From positions 310,001 through 374,000 of the forward strand of contig JAJQZP010000046.1 of the NCBI GenBank assembly GCA_025403435.1: a stretch of DNA of 64,000 nt. Reading direction: 5' to 3'. A program made the position numbers and the translations under genes. How positions within the stretch are numbered: the first letter of the stretch is position 1; every line of letters begins with the position of its first letter. The notes under the pieces were generated by a model that made no database searches, was not told the DNA's origin, and worked only from the letters and a program-made list of their open reading frames with translations. This document shows positions 1 to 11,115 of this stretch, in pieces. This DNA comes from Artocarpus heterophyllus (taxonomy: Eukaryota > Streptophyta > Magnoliopsida > Rosales > Moraceae).

Positions 1-163
1 TAATGATTCGTGCAAGCTCAATTTTAAAGGTTTCGTGCATGCATTCGATGGCCAAGAAAGGCCGGTTTAACTCGCTTATAAATCCTTTTGGCTCTGTTTT
101 TAAGGAAAAAAATTGAAAATTTACGAAATTAATAAAAAAGCAAAAAAAAAAAAAATCGTAAAA

Positions 164-580
164 CGACAATACACGACTAGAACAACAGTAAATAGGAAAA
201 CGACAAACTACAGCTGTTGAGAAGAACTACAGAATGCTTTTGCAAACGACATGACTTAGGGTGCCAAAAAAAGAATGTAACAAAAAACAAGAAGCAATAA
301 TATCAGATTAACAACATAATACTCATTCTAGTATGAAAAACGACGTTACAGTCAAAATTTTTACGACGACTAGAATTTAAGGGTACATAAAAATTCCAAG
401 TATCCCTTCAAAAGAAAATTCCGGTAAAAAACGACGTTATACTCGAAATTTTTGCAAACGACAATATTTCAGGAAAGGACGCTCCTTGTTTTTTAGTGGA
501 AACGACGCTCGTTCTTGAAACCACAGCATTGCATTCATTAACGTACGACAATAACAGTGTACACGATAAACGACAGCGAC
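164..580 (+). repeat. CGAC-rich, strand-biased stretch
   Basis: The tetramer CGAC occurs 13 times in about 420 bases (near 164, 174, 201, 247, 341, 364, 367, 432, 459, 503, 546, 571 and 577), mostly as AAACGAC. I saw almost none of its complement GTCG in the same stretch. At this base composition roughly one occurrence would be expected. Spacing is irregular, so it is not a simple tandem array. No open frame of note crosses it. It may be the worn remnant of a repeat or of a biased coding segment; its function is unknown. Confidence 0.5.
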
Positions 581-1889
581 TCCTACCTTAAAGTGCTGCG
601 TGAGGCCCATTAACGGCCCATATATAGGCCGTCAATGGTACAATACTCCTTTGTAAAAAAAAAATGGTCATATTATACACTAATTAACACGTGAACATTA
701 TACTAATTAAAAATTTTAATTTTGCTATTAATATGAAAATTTTTCTATATTTTAGTTTAATGTTGCTATATGTTTAAGAAGGGGGTGAGTTTGATGACTA
801 CGAGTTCTGTGACATTGTTATTCTATTTTCCACTTGTGAAGGAGGTCTTGTCATTTATTCTTTTGGAGAAAGTGAAAGACAGAATTCGCCTTGTTTGTTT
901 TCTCGTTTCCTATTTTCTCCATCGTTTGCCGGCAAGACTACCGATTGAGTATGTTTACAACGTAATTAGAATGACACGTCAGAATAAAATTATTGTAATA
1001 TATGAGAGTTTTAAATTATTTTATATTTTTTCATATGAGAGTTTTTTTGTAACAGTCAAACATAATGTTGAAACGGTTTTGCCGAACAAACTAAATTTGG
1101 TGACCAAACATTTGGTCCATCTTCTTCTTCGTCTTATTATCACCGAATCTAAAAAATAAAAAAATAAAATAAAATGAAGAAGAAGAAGAAGAAAACGGTA
1201 ATGTTGATTGAGGTAAAGATAAAGAGAATCTAATAAACCTCTTGTTCCTTTTTTTAAGGGCTGACTTAGTGGCAAGAGATTCCGAAAAGGGCAAAATTGA
1301 CTTTATGCAACGAAGTAAAATGTTCAAAATTGTTTTAGAAGCTTGTAAGAATACGGCAAGCTGTTGGAAAAGAGATGTGGGCCCATAGACGCCCTTCTAT
1401 CACCGCCAAATTATGTCTCTTTATCTAATCCAACGGTCAGTATTAGAGGATCGCTTAAGCTTTTCGTCGTGGCGTGCGACAACTAGTCGTGTGGAAGAAC
1501 TTTGTGTGTTGCGCGTGCATCACGTGACAGTCTTCTCCCAAAGCTAATTTTAAGAGCTTGAATTATAGTGGTTGAAATCTTTTGGTTTGAGATACAAAGT
1601 AAGAAAAATATAGTTTGAAATTGAAATTGAAATTGAAATTTATGTTTGGATATATGATTGATTTTGAGTTTAAAAATATAATAAAGTCTAAAATTTTGTT
1701 TGAATATGTATTGAGATGTGAGATGAATTTTAAAGATTGAACCCAAGTATTGTTCAAGTTGGGTTTGAAACATCAAAATCAAAGGAAGATTGATTCAAAA
1801 AACATGCCTATTTTTATCTCAATAGGTCAAATTGATACCTCAAAATTAGCCAATGTATTTTGTTGCAAGAGCTGTAATATATGACATGA
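581..1889. other. Intergenic DNA, no gene recognised
   Basis: This stretch is AT-rich and holds only short open frames without recognisable homology. Bases about 955-1060 carry a copy of a dispersed AT-rich motif (GAGAGTTTTA near TATGAGAG/ATATGAGAG) that recurs elsewhere in the window. A purine tract of GAA units lies near 1175-1195, and a short GAAATT tandem near 1619-1640. Confidence 0.5.
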
Positions 1890-1894
1890 GCGGG

Positions 1895-3862
1895 TGTGAC
1901 ACCCGTTATTCTCCTAACGGGTATTGAGGTAATTAAATTAATTTTTAATGTATAAAAAAAAAATTGCTTCATTTAAATTTATTTTATAATATTTATTTTT
2001 ATCTATTTTTAAGTTTTCTAAAATTCTCCTATATTTATTTAGTATGATTACTAAAAAGCCTTAGAACTTCTAATAAATCTCAAAAATGTCATATTGGCAT
2101 TATGTGTGTTAAAGTCTTTAGATGAGACATAAGGATATCTTTTCCAACTACTCTTGACCCTCATTTTCTTTATTTCCTCCGTGACATGCTTCAACATGTC
2201 TCCTCTATAATTGTTTCTATCACTTCTCTTCAAAGACTTCATCTTTTCTTCCTTTCTCTTCCACGGTTCCCACACTCTTCTTCTCATTTCTTTGCTGAAG
2301 CAAAATACTTAGAGAACTTCTTCAAGGCAGCCATAAAAATCAGCCACCATCACCTCCATTTGAGCAAGAATTTCAGTCATACCGAAGTAAAGGAACCTGT
2401 TTTGAAGCCATTTCAAGCTTCCAACTAACCATAATCCGATGTTAGAATCTTATGAACAAATTTAGTCTTTCATTTATAAATTTTCTTTTATACTAAAGGA
2501 TTATTCAAATTTACGTTCTTAAACCTAAGTATATGTTTGTTGCTATTTTGGAGCATATGTATGAAGTCTAAGTGTATATGCCCTAGACAGAAAATTTATA
2601 TTGTTAAACTTTGTAATACCTCTATGGGCAGTGGTCATTTCTTGAAATTCTAAGATTAAATTAAAATAAATTTTATGAATGTAGTTGTATGTTGTGCTTT
2701 AGTTTTAATTGTCCTTATGCACGCCTTAGGATCAAGGGAGTATGGAGCTAACGTTAATTGATTCCAGGATTAAGAGACTGTTGATAACCTTAAAAGGTAG
2801 GGATTCTATTACTCATCTTTTGTGAGGTTTTTATAGAATTAAAATTGATTGTTTTGCCGCAATATATATATATCTATGTTGAAGTGATATTATATGTGTA
2901 TCACATATGAAACTATGACATGGACTCGTCTTGTATTGTACGGCGAGGAACATAATGAATTGACACATGTTATAAATTGAGAAGCATGGTTAGGAAAATT
3001 AACTCTATTAATAATGATTTAATATAGAGAAATTGTGAGACATGAAAAGGGCGACGGTTACGTCCTTGGGCATGAATACCCTAAAAGGTAAAGTAGGGGG
3101 AAGGCGATGACGCTTCCTTGGGTTGAAAGTCCCAGAACACACTGTACAGGAATCGATTTGGTGAGGACTCGGGGCTTGATGTCCCCTCACCGGAACACCC
3201 TTGGAATGTTTATAGGGTGATCAAGTGCGCCCATTTGGGTTTCGATGAGTTGAGTGATACTCAATTTAACATGGATACCTAGGAACAATGATGATTGGTA
3301 ATATTTGTATAAATGTGTAATTATGACACTTGGTAATGATTAACTACGGTATCCATAAGATGTGATCATAATAAACCTCATAATCTGAAATATGATGTGA
3401 CTTACTAACCATGCAGATTTTAATGTGGTAATGATAGAGGTGAGTAATGGCTTTCTCTACTGAGCATAGTGTTGCTCATTCCCTTATATTTTTATCTTTT
3501 CAGGACTCACTAAGTGTGAGGTGGCTACGAGAAATATAGTTGAGGAAGTGATGTAACTATATTACATTGGGACTGCTTCAATCGTTGAGAATGTTCTTCA
3601 TGATAATGTAAGCATCAATTGTTACTTTCTGTGACTGTATTATAATGTGTTGATGGTTAAAATGATGATGACAACAGTTTATATTATTAAATTTAAGGTG
3701 CTACATTAAAACTGTGGTTTATTTGTCGTTTATATTTTTATTTTTGAGTTGAGAGTTTTCATTTAAGTCCCGGGCAAATTTTAATCTTTAAGGTTTTACT
3801 TTTATTATTTATTTTTATTTTATCTCATTAAAAACTGTTAACCCCCATATAGGAGCGTTACA
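1895..3862 (+). mobile_element. Solo LTR (family A, about 1968 bp)
   Basis: The unit begins TGTGACACCCGTTA and ends GAGCGTTACA, with the TG...CA ends of an LTR. It is the same family as the two LTRs of the complete element at 18629-26836, here in plus orientation. It is flanked by GCGGG (1890-1894) and ACGGG (3863-3867), a 5-bp target-site duplication with one G/A difference. No primer site, polypurine tract or interior follows, so this is a solo LTR left by LTR-LTR recombination. Short open frames inside it recur in all copies simply because the LTR is repeated. It lies upstream of the DUF220-family pseudogene. Confidence 0.85.
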
Positions 3863-3871
3863 ACGGGCATC

Positions 3872-3902
3872 GGCCTCTCACACACAAGCTCTGTGAGAGG
3901 CC
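3872..3902. repeat. Perfect 11-bp inverted repeat, GC-rich hairpin
   Basis: The arms GGCCTCTCACA and TGTGAGAGGCC are perfect complements separated by a 9-base loop. The hairpin is far richer in GC than its surroundings and starts only ten bases after the end of the solo LTR. It is not part of the LTR family, because the other copies lack it. The role is unknown. Confidence 0.6.
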
Positions 3903-4421
3903 GGGGCCACAGCTCAGTCGGGCTGCAAAGAGTTTTTCTTGTTGCAAACACATCCTTACCCTGAAACTTTGGGTTTAAGGCCTGTGAACTTTTAAAACAA
4001 ACGCACCCTAAGGTTTTTTTTTTTTTTTTTTTCCTTTTTCCTATCAGCGAATCTGGTACTCAGCTCTTAGAGTTCCGAGCTTCTTCTTTATTAAACTCTA
4101 CAACGGGATGAATATTCCTCAGGTTAAAACACCTGCTTTGAAAGTTGTCTTCGTTATCTTTTTTTTTTTCTTCCTTTTTTTTCTAATATTTTTTTTAGGG
4201 AATGTTCCTGAATTCTATATCTCCTTCTTAAATTAATTGGAGTTTTGTTTCATTTGCCGTTGGAGCTCTATTATCATTATTATTATGTGATTGGTAGAAA
4301 AGTCTGTATTTTTGCTCCAAATGTTTGACAATTTATAGTTAGATTAGACCTTTATTTAGTTATTGTATGGCATTTGTTAAAGCGCTTGATAATTTATGCA
4401 GTTTTATTGGCTAAGATTGAG
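3903..4421. other. Upstream region of DUF220 pseudogene
   Basis: A poly-T run lies at about 4014-4032 and further T-rich tracts follow near 4159-4195. No gene, RNA or clear promoter was recognised. It could contain the former 5' leader of the pseudogene. Confidence 0.4.
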
Positions 4422-6534
4422 ATGACAAAAAGAAGTGTAGAAATTCAAGAAAGGGAAAGAAATGGGAGCTCCAAGAAATTTAACATGGCAGTTCCTAAAT
4501 TTTTTGTACAACTACCTCACAAGCTCCAAAATTCTCTCAAGGCAAGTAATTTGGTTAAAAAAAAAGCTTCTTTCATTTTGAATTTTGATTGTAGTTTTTA
4601 GAGTGAGAAAGTAATTGCCTTTTCCTTGCGTTGTTTTTGTTTCAGTCACAGCTGAAGAGATTTGCAAATGATGATGGACGTCTGTCCCTGAACTCTGAGT
4701 CTCTGACCTTAAAAGGGGAAAAGGGGCGCTTTCTTTTTCTGATGTTGATCTGGAGAAGCAATTGCGGGCATGGAGAGAAAATCCTTCATGGGCTGATCAA
4801 CATGGAGAAATAAAGGTGATCAATGCGCTCTTCTTTTTAATTTTGCCCAAGTAGTTGTTGTTGTTGTTGCCTCTTTTTTTTTAATCTTGCCTAAGGTTGT
4901 TATATTTTAAAACCATACCTAACATATTAATAGTCTTTACTTGGGCTTATTTCACTTTCCATATCTTGGGACCTCAGAGGATGCGATGCTAAATTAGTAT
5001 TCTTAATCTCAAAGTTTAGCGTTTGAGAGAGAAAACCATCCTCCAATACAATGCTGTTTTTCTGCTGTATTTGACATATATTATACTTGGTGCTAAATTT
5101 GGCACCAAGTATAGAAATTTTAACACCTGATTGCCATTGGTTGATGTATAAGCCTTTTCATTTGATCATTACACGTTTGTCATCTACAAATCATTTCTAA
5201 ATTAAAAGTTTACTTTTACAAGTTTTAAAGCTTAATAACTATGACAAAAGATAGATATAGCATTTGAAATAGCATTATGCATTGGAGCATAAAATAGAAT
5301 AACATGTTGAAGATAACCATTTTTATACTTCTTGTTGTCAAATATAGTATTAGTATTGTCATTTACATCAACATCTCAGAGATGGTCTTAGTATATAAAT
5401 CCAATTATGTTAAACTTTATCCATGAGAGTTTTTTGCTTGTATTGAATGGTCCCTTTTGTTACATTTTTATTGCTTAACGTATCATATAGAAAGTAGCTT
5501 CATAGAATATATATAGTGATCAAGTTCCCTTGTGTAAAAAAGGTTGTTGCTCTGGGCAGATCAATGTACCAAAAGGTTCTCTTTGCAACCTCAAAGTGAG
5601 TGTCAATGTCGGTTTGCCCCCTGATGCAGCGTACAATATCGTGATTGACCCTGATAATAAGAAAGTTTTCAAGAATATTAAGGTAAGTTGTATCACTCCC
5701 TCCACTCAATTTTACATTTTCTATGTCAAAAGCTTTCTGTTAAAGAATTTAAAGGCTTTGATATTCTCGCTTAAACAATTGCTCTCTTATTTTGTACGCT
5801 TATATGAACAAAGTTTGAAAAAAGAAGAATAACAAAGATTGATAAAGTTTCTATCTTCCCTGGAAGTGATAGCGACGAAAGTTTTCGTCGATGAGGGTCA
5901 TAGGCAGGTGGTTGAGTTGGAGAAAGCAGCTTTGTGGAAATTTCTTTGGTGGTCGGGAACCATCCCCGTTCATGTTTTAGTCGACCAAATAGAGAAGATC
6001 ACTCGGTAAGATTCTTATTATGCTGCATTAGACAAGCTTTTGTTCCAAATATTATGTAATGGGAAAAGGATGTCTCATTTTCTTTGAAATGACTATCTTT
6101 GTCAGATGAAGTTCAAGCAAGTGAAAACAGGTTTTATGAAAAAATTTGAAGGTTGCTGGATAGTGGAACCCTTGTTTGGTGTTTATAAGATATGCTTTCC
6201 GTTCAAGCCTAAGACATGGTCGGAGTATTGCTCGCGCACTAAAGGCAAAGGAAGGCTTGGATCAGCTGATTCAACCGGCAATCGTTCTGCCCCCGCCCAT
6301 TTCTTGGTATCTAAGAGGTATTACCACCAGAACCACAGAGAGGCTGATGATGATTTACTTGCTGAAGCTGCAAGAATCAGGGGTGATTTAGGCCCTGAAA
6401 ATTCTAAAAAGGAGTTTGAATTGTCTGGAGATATTCTTTCTGAAGTTGATACTGTTTCTGATATTAAAAGAAGATGGGCTTTGCGTAGGAGAAATGCAAA
6501 GGAATATCATAGGAGGCTATTGACTGCCAATTGA
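4422..6534 (+). pseudogene. DUF220-family (START/polyketide-cyclase-like) pseudogene
   Basis: Exon remnants in order read like a plant DUF220 protein, a family of unknown function grouped with START-like lipid-transport folds. Segment one starts near 4422 and ends at a GC donor (AG/GCAAGT). Segment two is 4646-4815, segment three 5560-5682 ([19 protein letters not shown]), segment four about 5863-6005 ([17 protein letters not shown]) and segment five 6106-6534 (MKFKQVKTGFMKKFEGCW). Damage seen: a one-base loss near 4721-4727 shifts the frame. The AG expected before segment four (about 5861) reads TG. A one-base loss near 5985 shifts the DQNR-type region. Segment five lacks about 17 bases near 6256-6262 and is out of frame until about 6345. 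Only the last 60 or so codons read correctly again. The family is inferred from remembered conservation. Sequencing error could explain one lesion, not all of them. Confidence 0.7.
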
Positions 6535-7204
6535 TTTGTTCTTTAGGATCTCAAGCAGATGTCTTTATTTGAACGATTGAGGAAACTAACATCCGTCATT
6601 TCAGTTTCCTGTTATTGTTTAATTGACTACTCAAGATCCTACAAGTGATTATATCAAAATTTACTGAATAATCATCTTGCTTATACATGTGTTTTTGAAG
6701 AGTCTGTCTGTCAACTTCTCCCGGAAAAAGTGAATTGGTTCAATAAATTCGTGGGAATATTTGTACTTGTGTACATACAATAATCAAAATACATAAAATA
6801 TATATTTGTATATGTGTGGTGTTTGCACTTTGCGTGGCAGCCAACAGCAGCGATAAATGATTGGATTTATTGAATAAAATGGCAGACTTGGAATTTTTGA
6901 GCCCAAATTTTTATTAAGACGAGCAAAATTAGAATATTTTGAGCCAAAAAGGATTACAATCATATAGACCATGTTGCCAACAATCAAGAGGAAAGATTAT
7001 TGTCTGCTTATAACAGACTTGTTTTCTCTCTCTTCACCTGATTTTGAGTATATGTATTACAGTTTTTCTTAACTCTCAACTACGTTACACTTGTACATAA
7101 CCAAATCTCGACCCCTTTGGACTTGCAAAGGGTGCACACAGGCAGCCAGAGATTGCCCCTTCTGTCCCCCCATATCCAAATTCGAAGACAGGTGGATGCA
7201 GATT
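6535..7204. other. Intergenic DNA between two convergent loci
   Basis: This 670-bp stretch separates the tail of the DUF220 pseudogene (plus) from the stop codon of the pantothenate kinase gene (minus). It should hold the 3' untranslated regions of both. No further gene was seen. Confidence 0.5.
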
Positions 7205-9360
7205 CTAATTAACATAAACACTACACTCTATACTTTCGTTCTCATTCAATTCCCCGTTTAGCGGACCATGAATCTTGTAGCCTGTATGAGACGCACTGAT
7301 GGAGGATTTTTGTACCAACTGGCGAACTATCGCGTCATTGAAGCCATGCTTTTCATAGCTAGCGAACGCACCCAATGCTCCAAGAAATCCTTCATGTCTC
7401 AGAAATAAAGCTTTTGCCCCACCTTTAGACCTGAAAAAAGATATTAGGAAATGGAAACTTATGTCTTAGAGAACTGAGTATGGTCATGTGAAAGAAAAGA
7501 AAGCCAAACTCTTAATTCTCATCTAACCAGAAATTAACTGCAACAGATATTGTGTCCATGGTAAAAGCATGAGCTCTGATGAAGAACCCTCCAAAGAATA
7601 TCCGCTTGAGTCCAAAGCGGAGAGCATTCAAGTACGAGATCTGAAGGAAGATTACAAATATCAGACAAGTGTAAGGCAATTGTGCCCCAAGACATGCTCA
7701 GTAAAGTCAATATTAGCAGCAGTTTCTATTTGTTGCAAGCTAAAAGTGGGGCAGCTGACCTGTCCAATATTGTTTGAAATCATTCTCAAGAGGGACCGAG
7801 CAATATCTTCCGGGTTGTAATCCTCAATCTCCTTGTTGTCAGAAATTGCCTTGCCAAAGCTAGAAGCAATAGTAGTTGACGAAAGACCAATCTGAAACAA
7901 ATCGAAAAGTCATGTTGCAGCAAACAAACCAAGGATGGGAAAATTAGAAGGAAGAAAAGAAAGCTTGTATCGCCGTAGTATACCTTGGTGTAGTCCATTC
8001 CACCATAAATGTCCCCAACAAGCATGTCTATCACTCGGTTATTTCCTCGTTGGCTTAACTCCAGCAACTCATCAAAACTGTGGTAAAAATCACATATTTT
8101 GTCTTCAAATGAAAGATCAAGTAATAGTATCATAATATTGTTATTAACGGATCGGAGAATATTGGTTTTATACAAAACTAAACAAAAGGATACTTAACCT
8201 CTTGCACTTGGTCAAAAGCCTTCCCAAACCCCAAAAGGTGCCACCACCAACATTGGTTCCACTCACCCTCTCAAATTTGCCATCCCCATCTACCTATAAA
8301 AGCACAAGTCTCAGGACAATTCTCAACTCATAGAAAGATTCAGATCTTTGAAACAGTAAAGTTTAGTTCACCGTTTGAGCCACAGTTCAAACTTTTTTGT
8401 TTCAGTGTGTTCACTCACGAAAATTTTAAATGTCTATTCAAACCTTTTGTTCAAACTTATGAATCAAACGGGCCTCAAATGAAAAGAGGAAATAATTCGA
8501 TGAAGATACTTTGATCATACTGACACCAGAACCAATATTGACAAGTAGATATGGGTATAAATCGTCATGGTCAATCTGCACAAATTCCTTGCAACCGTCG
8601 ATGTAACTATAGGCTTCTTCATGAACTGCCTGCTTGAAGAACAACCAAAGGGCCAACTTCATTAGTCAAACAAAACCATTATGTGCAGTACAACAGTACA
8701 TGAAATGTGGTATTAGAATCCCACCTTAAGCAGAAAGTTTGCCCCAGCAACAAGACAGTCCATTTCATCTTCCTTGTCGAGGAAAATCCCAAGTTTTTCT
8801 TTAAAGAGATCAGCATGCTTGTAGGCCCCTCCACCTGTGGCCTTCTCATCAAAAGCCACTTGTCAAGAGAAAATCCAAAGAGTTTTTTTCCAAATGAAAA
8901 ACAGGACAACTAGACCAGCCTCTTCAACTTCATAACGTTGAAAAGTCGGAAATTGTTGTTACCTTAATTACACGCTTTTCGTTGCCATGAGCTCCACAAT
9001 GCCCACAGCCTGCAATCATCTAGTAGACTTATAATTCGAATCATGAGGACATTTAAAAATCAAAAGCATCTGAAATAGAGAGACTTACATAAGTCCAAAG
9101 TTGATAGAAAGAAAAAAGAAAATCTAACTTCTCAAAATAACGCTAAGAGTGCGTTGGTTTTTGTACAAAGTACTTTTAAACACCTGAGCGCACTACTAGC
9201 ATAGTGTTATATGCAGTGTGCAAAGGACTTCGAAAGTCTCCAAAAGTAATACCAAACTGTCCTTAAAAAATGCGACGCATTGACGCAATGATTGCATAAA
9301 TTATGTGTTAAGCTAATTAACAAAGCTGCCTTTGAGATAATGGAAATATGTATGTATGTA

Positions 9361-9391
<31 letters not shown>

Positions 9392-10024
9392 GATTATCTA
9401 TTCCAAGTTCATTGCCAAGTTTGCATGGATGAAGATATACTTGCACGCACAAAAATGCTTGTAAAATAAATGCCAACTAATACGTACGCATGAACAAGTT
9501 TCAGAGCTTTGATAGCTCAAATCGAACTTGATACAAAATTATTGAACAAAACTAACCAAGTCAGTTGGAAGAGAGAGAGAGAGAGACTATACCTCCAAGG
9601 TGAAGTTGATTGCGGTGTATAAAGTCCAAGCAGTCGTTTATTTTGCTGGTTTCAAATTTCGCAAAATGAAGCCTCCCCTGAAGAACAGGGAACTTCTTAT
9701 CGCCGTTGGAGACCAACAGACTCTCCTTTGAAGAAGACTCTTCCTCGTTATTATCAACGGAACACTCGTTCTTTCTTAAGAAATAAACCAACTTTGTCAA
9801 AGACCCTGCAGCCCAAAAAAAAAAAAAACGATGTTACTGTTGCATTGAAAGAATTAACACTGATTATGAATGACCAGAAAAAAAAAATTAAAAAAAAAAT
9901 CAAAGTCAAACCCAGAAAAGAGAAAACAAAAGGATCACGAAAATTGAAAAGGAAAAAGATTATTACCTCCGATATCCAGAGCCAAATGAGAAACATGTCC
10001 TTCAGACGGATTTCCCTGATCCAT
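7205..10024 (-). CDS. PANK1: Pantothenate kinase, eukaryotic (type II) class, short PANK1-like form
   Basis: The enzyme phosphorylates pantothenate with ATP, the first step of coenzyme A synthesis. Ten exons join in phase: 9967-10024, 9593-9805, 8963-9009, 8725-8841, 8510-8629, 8199-8293, 7984-8077, 7760-7891, 7528-7640 and 7205-7430, giving 404 residues. The visible family blocks are an N-terminal [14 protein letters not shown] (Asp17 in the phosphate-binding turn), [11 protein letters not shown] at about 92-102, TGGGAYK near 108, NIGSGVSM near 177, [24 protein letters not shown] and GGFFIRAH near 309. The length fits the short plant form. The C-terminal DUF89 phosphatase domain of the long PANK2 form is absent: translation stops after SIECSVYVN. 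The start is the first ATG of the open exon, ten codons before the conserved strand. Intron 2 holds a TG/TA microsatellite. No disabling change was seen. Confidence 0.93.
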
Positions 10025-11110
10025 TGAATTTTCTTCTGCGTGGAAAGTTGAAATCTCTGTTGGGTCTTCTCTGTTTTCAGGTTTGGAATTTATAAATAAA
10101 TTTAAAAAAAATATTGCGATCCGGCTAAACTCGCCAGCAGCCCACACCAAACTCAGGCATTCAGGGCTGCGTTCGAAAAAATTTATAATAATCTTTCGTT
10201 AAATTTGAGGGAGGCTTTTCTTATCCGAAACTGAAAGCAGAATTATTGAAACTTGGAAAGGATGAAAATTAACAAAAACGTGGTGATTGCGATGCTCACG
10301 AGTGCGTGAGGATGGAATTCTCTCTGTTTTCATTGATGTCTGCCTGCTCTGCTTTTATTGATTGTATTTGGATTGGAAAAGTTCAGGTTTTATTTTACCT
10401 TTGACTTTTTAGGTGCGTCCTTGTCACGTTTTTTTTTTAAAAAAAAAAATGATGTATCATGAATGAAACTTTATGAAATAATTGGAGACATGCAACTATT
10501 TTAAATATGTTGGTTCAACATTTTTGTTTTTGTTATTATTTTAGTAAATAAATTTGAGTAATTGGTTCGTTTACTTCACAAGTTTCGTACATACAATTTA
10601 AACAAAAAATTTAAAATTTTATAAGAAAAAATATTATAGTAAAATAGTTTAAATTGTGATAGAAACTTATTAAACAAACCAGAATTATAGACGAATTTAG
10701 GAAATCTAAATATGATCCCAAAAGTCCAAAACTTTTCTTTTGTTAAAGGTTTGTCTATTTTGAATGTTGTAATGCACGCAAAGCTATTTATTTCCTCATT
10801 AGAGGAACGGTGAACAATACTTAGAGCATCTCCTGCCCTTAACATCAACTTTCACACTAAAATGCTATAATTTTTACTTCAGACAGTAAAATCATCTCGA
10901 ATCTATTACACAATTTGGAATACCAAAAAGAATATTTTATGTATATTATCTTTGATATCCTTTTTACATTCCTTTTTGCAAAATTAAAAATTAAAAATAA
11001 AAATGACATGGGATTTGGTGTGGAACAAATAGTGGAGACACGTATCTGCATTTTTACTATTTATCTCACCCATTTCATGACAAATTGATGTCAAAATATG
11101 TTGCTCGTTG
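10025..11110. other. Intergenic DNA upstream of pantothenate kinase
   Basis: The first few hundred bases should carry the promoter and 5' leader of the pantothenate kinase gene. I could not single out a TATA box with confidence. The remainder is AT-rich with no recognisable gene. Confidence 0.4.
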
Positions 11111-11115
11111 GAGCA

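Noticed and set aside
770..1327. Three overlapping frames of 78-129 aa at the left edge
   Set aside because: Low-complexity, overlapping on both strands, no homology.
2051..2428. Recurrent 78- and 80-aa open frames on opposite strands (also at 17749, 17884, 20072, 20213, 26305 and 26446)
   Set aside because: They overlap each other within the LTR and recur only because the LTR is repeated; no family resemblance.
3008..3190. Recurrent 60-61 aa frame (also at 19308, 25541 and 27306)
   Set aside because: Part of the LTR, no start context or homology; conservation is explained by LTR copies.
3895..3930. tRNA-like phrase CCACAGCTCAGTCGGGCTGC
   Set aside because: No acceptor stem, anticodon arm or T-arm could be folded around it.
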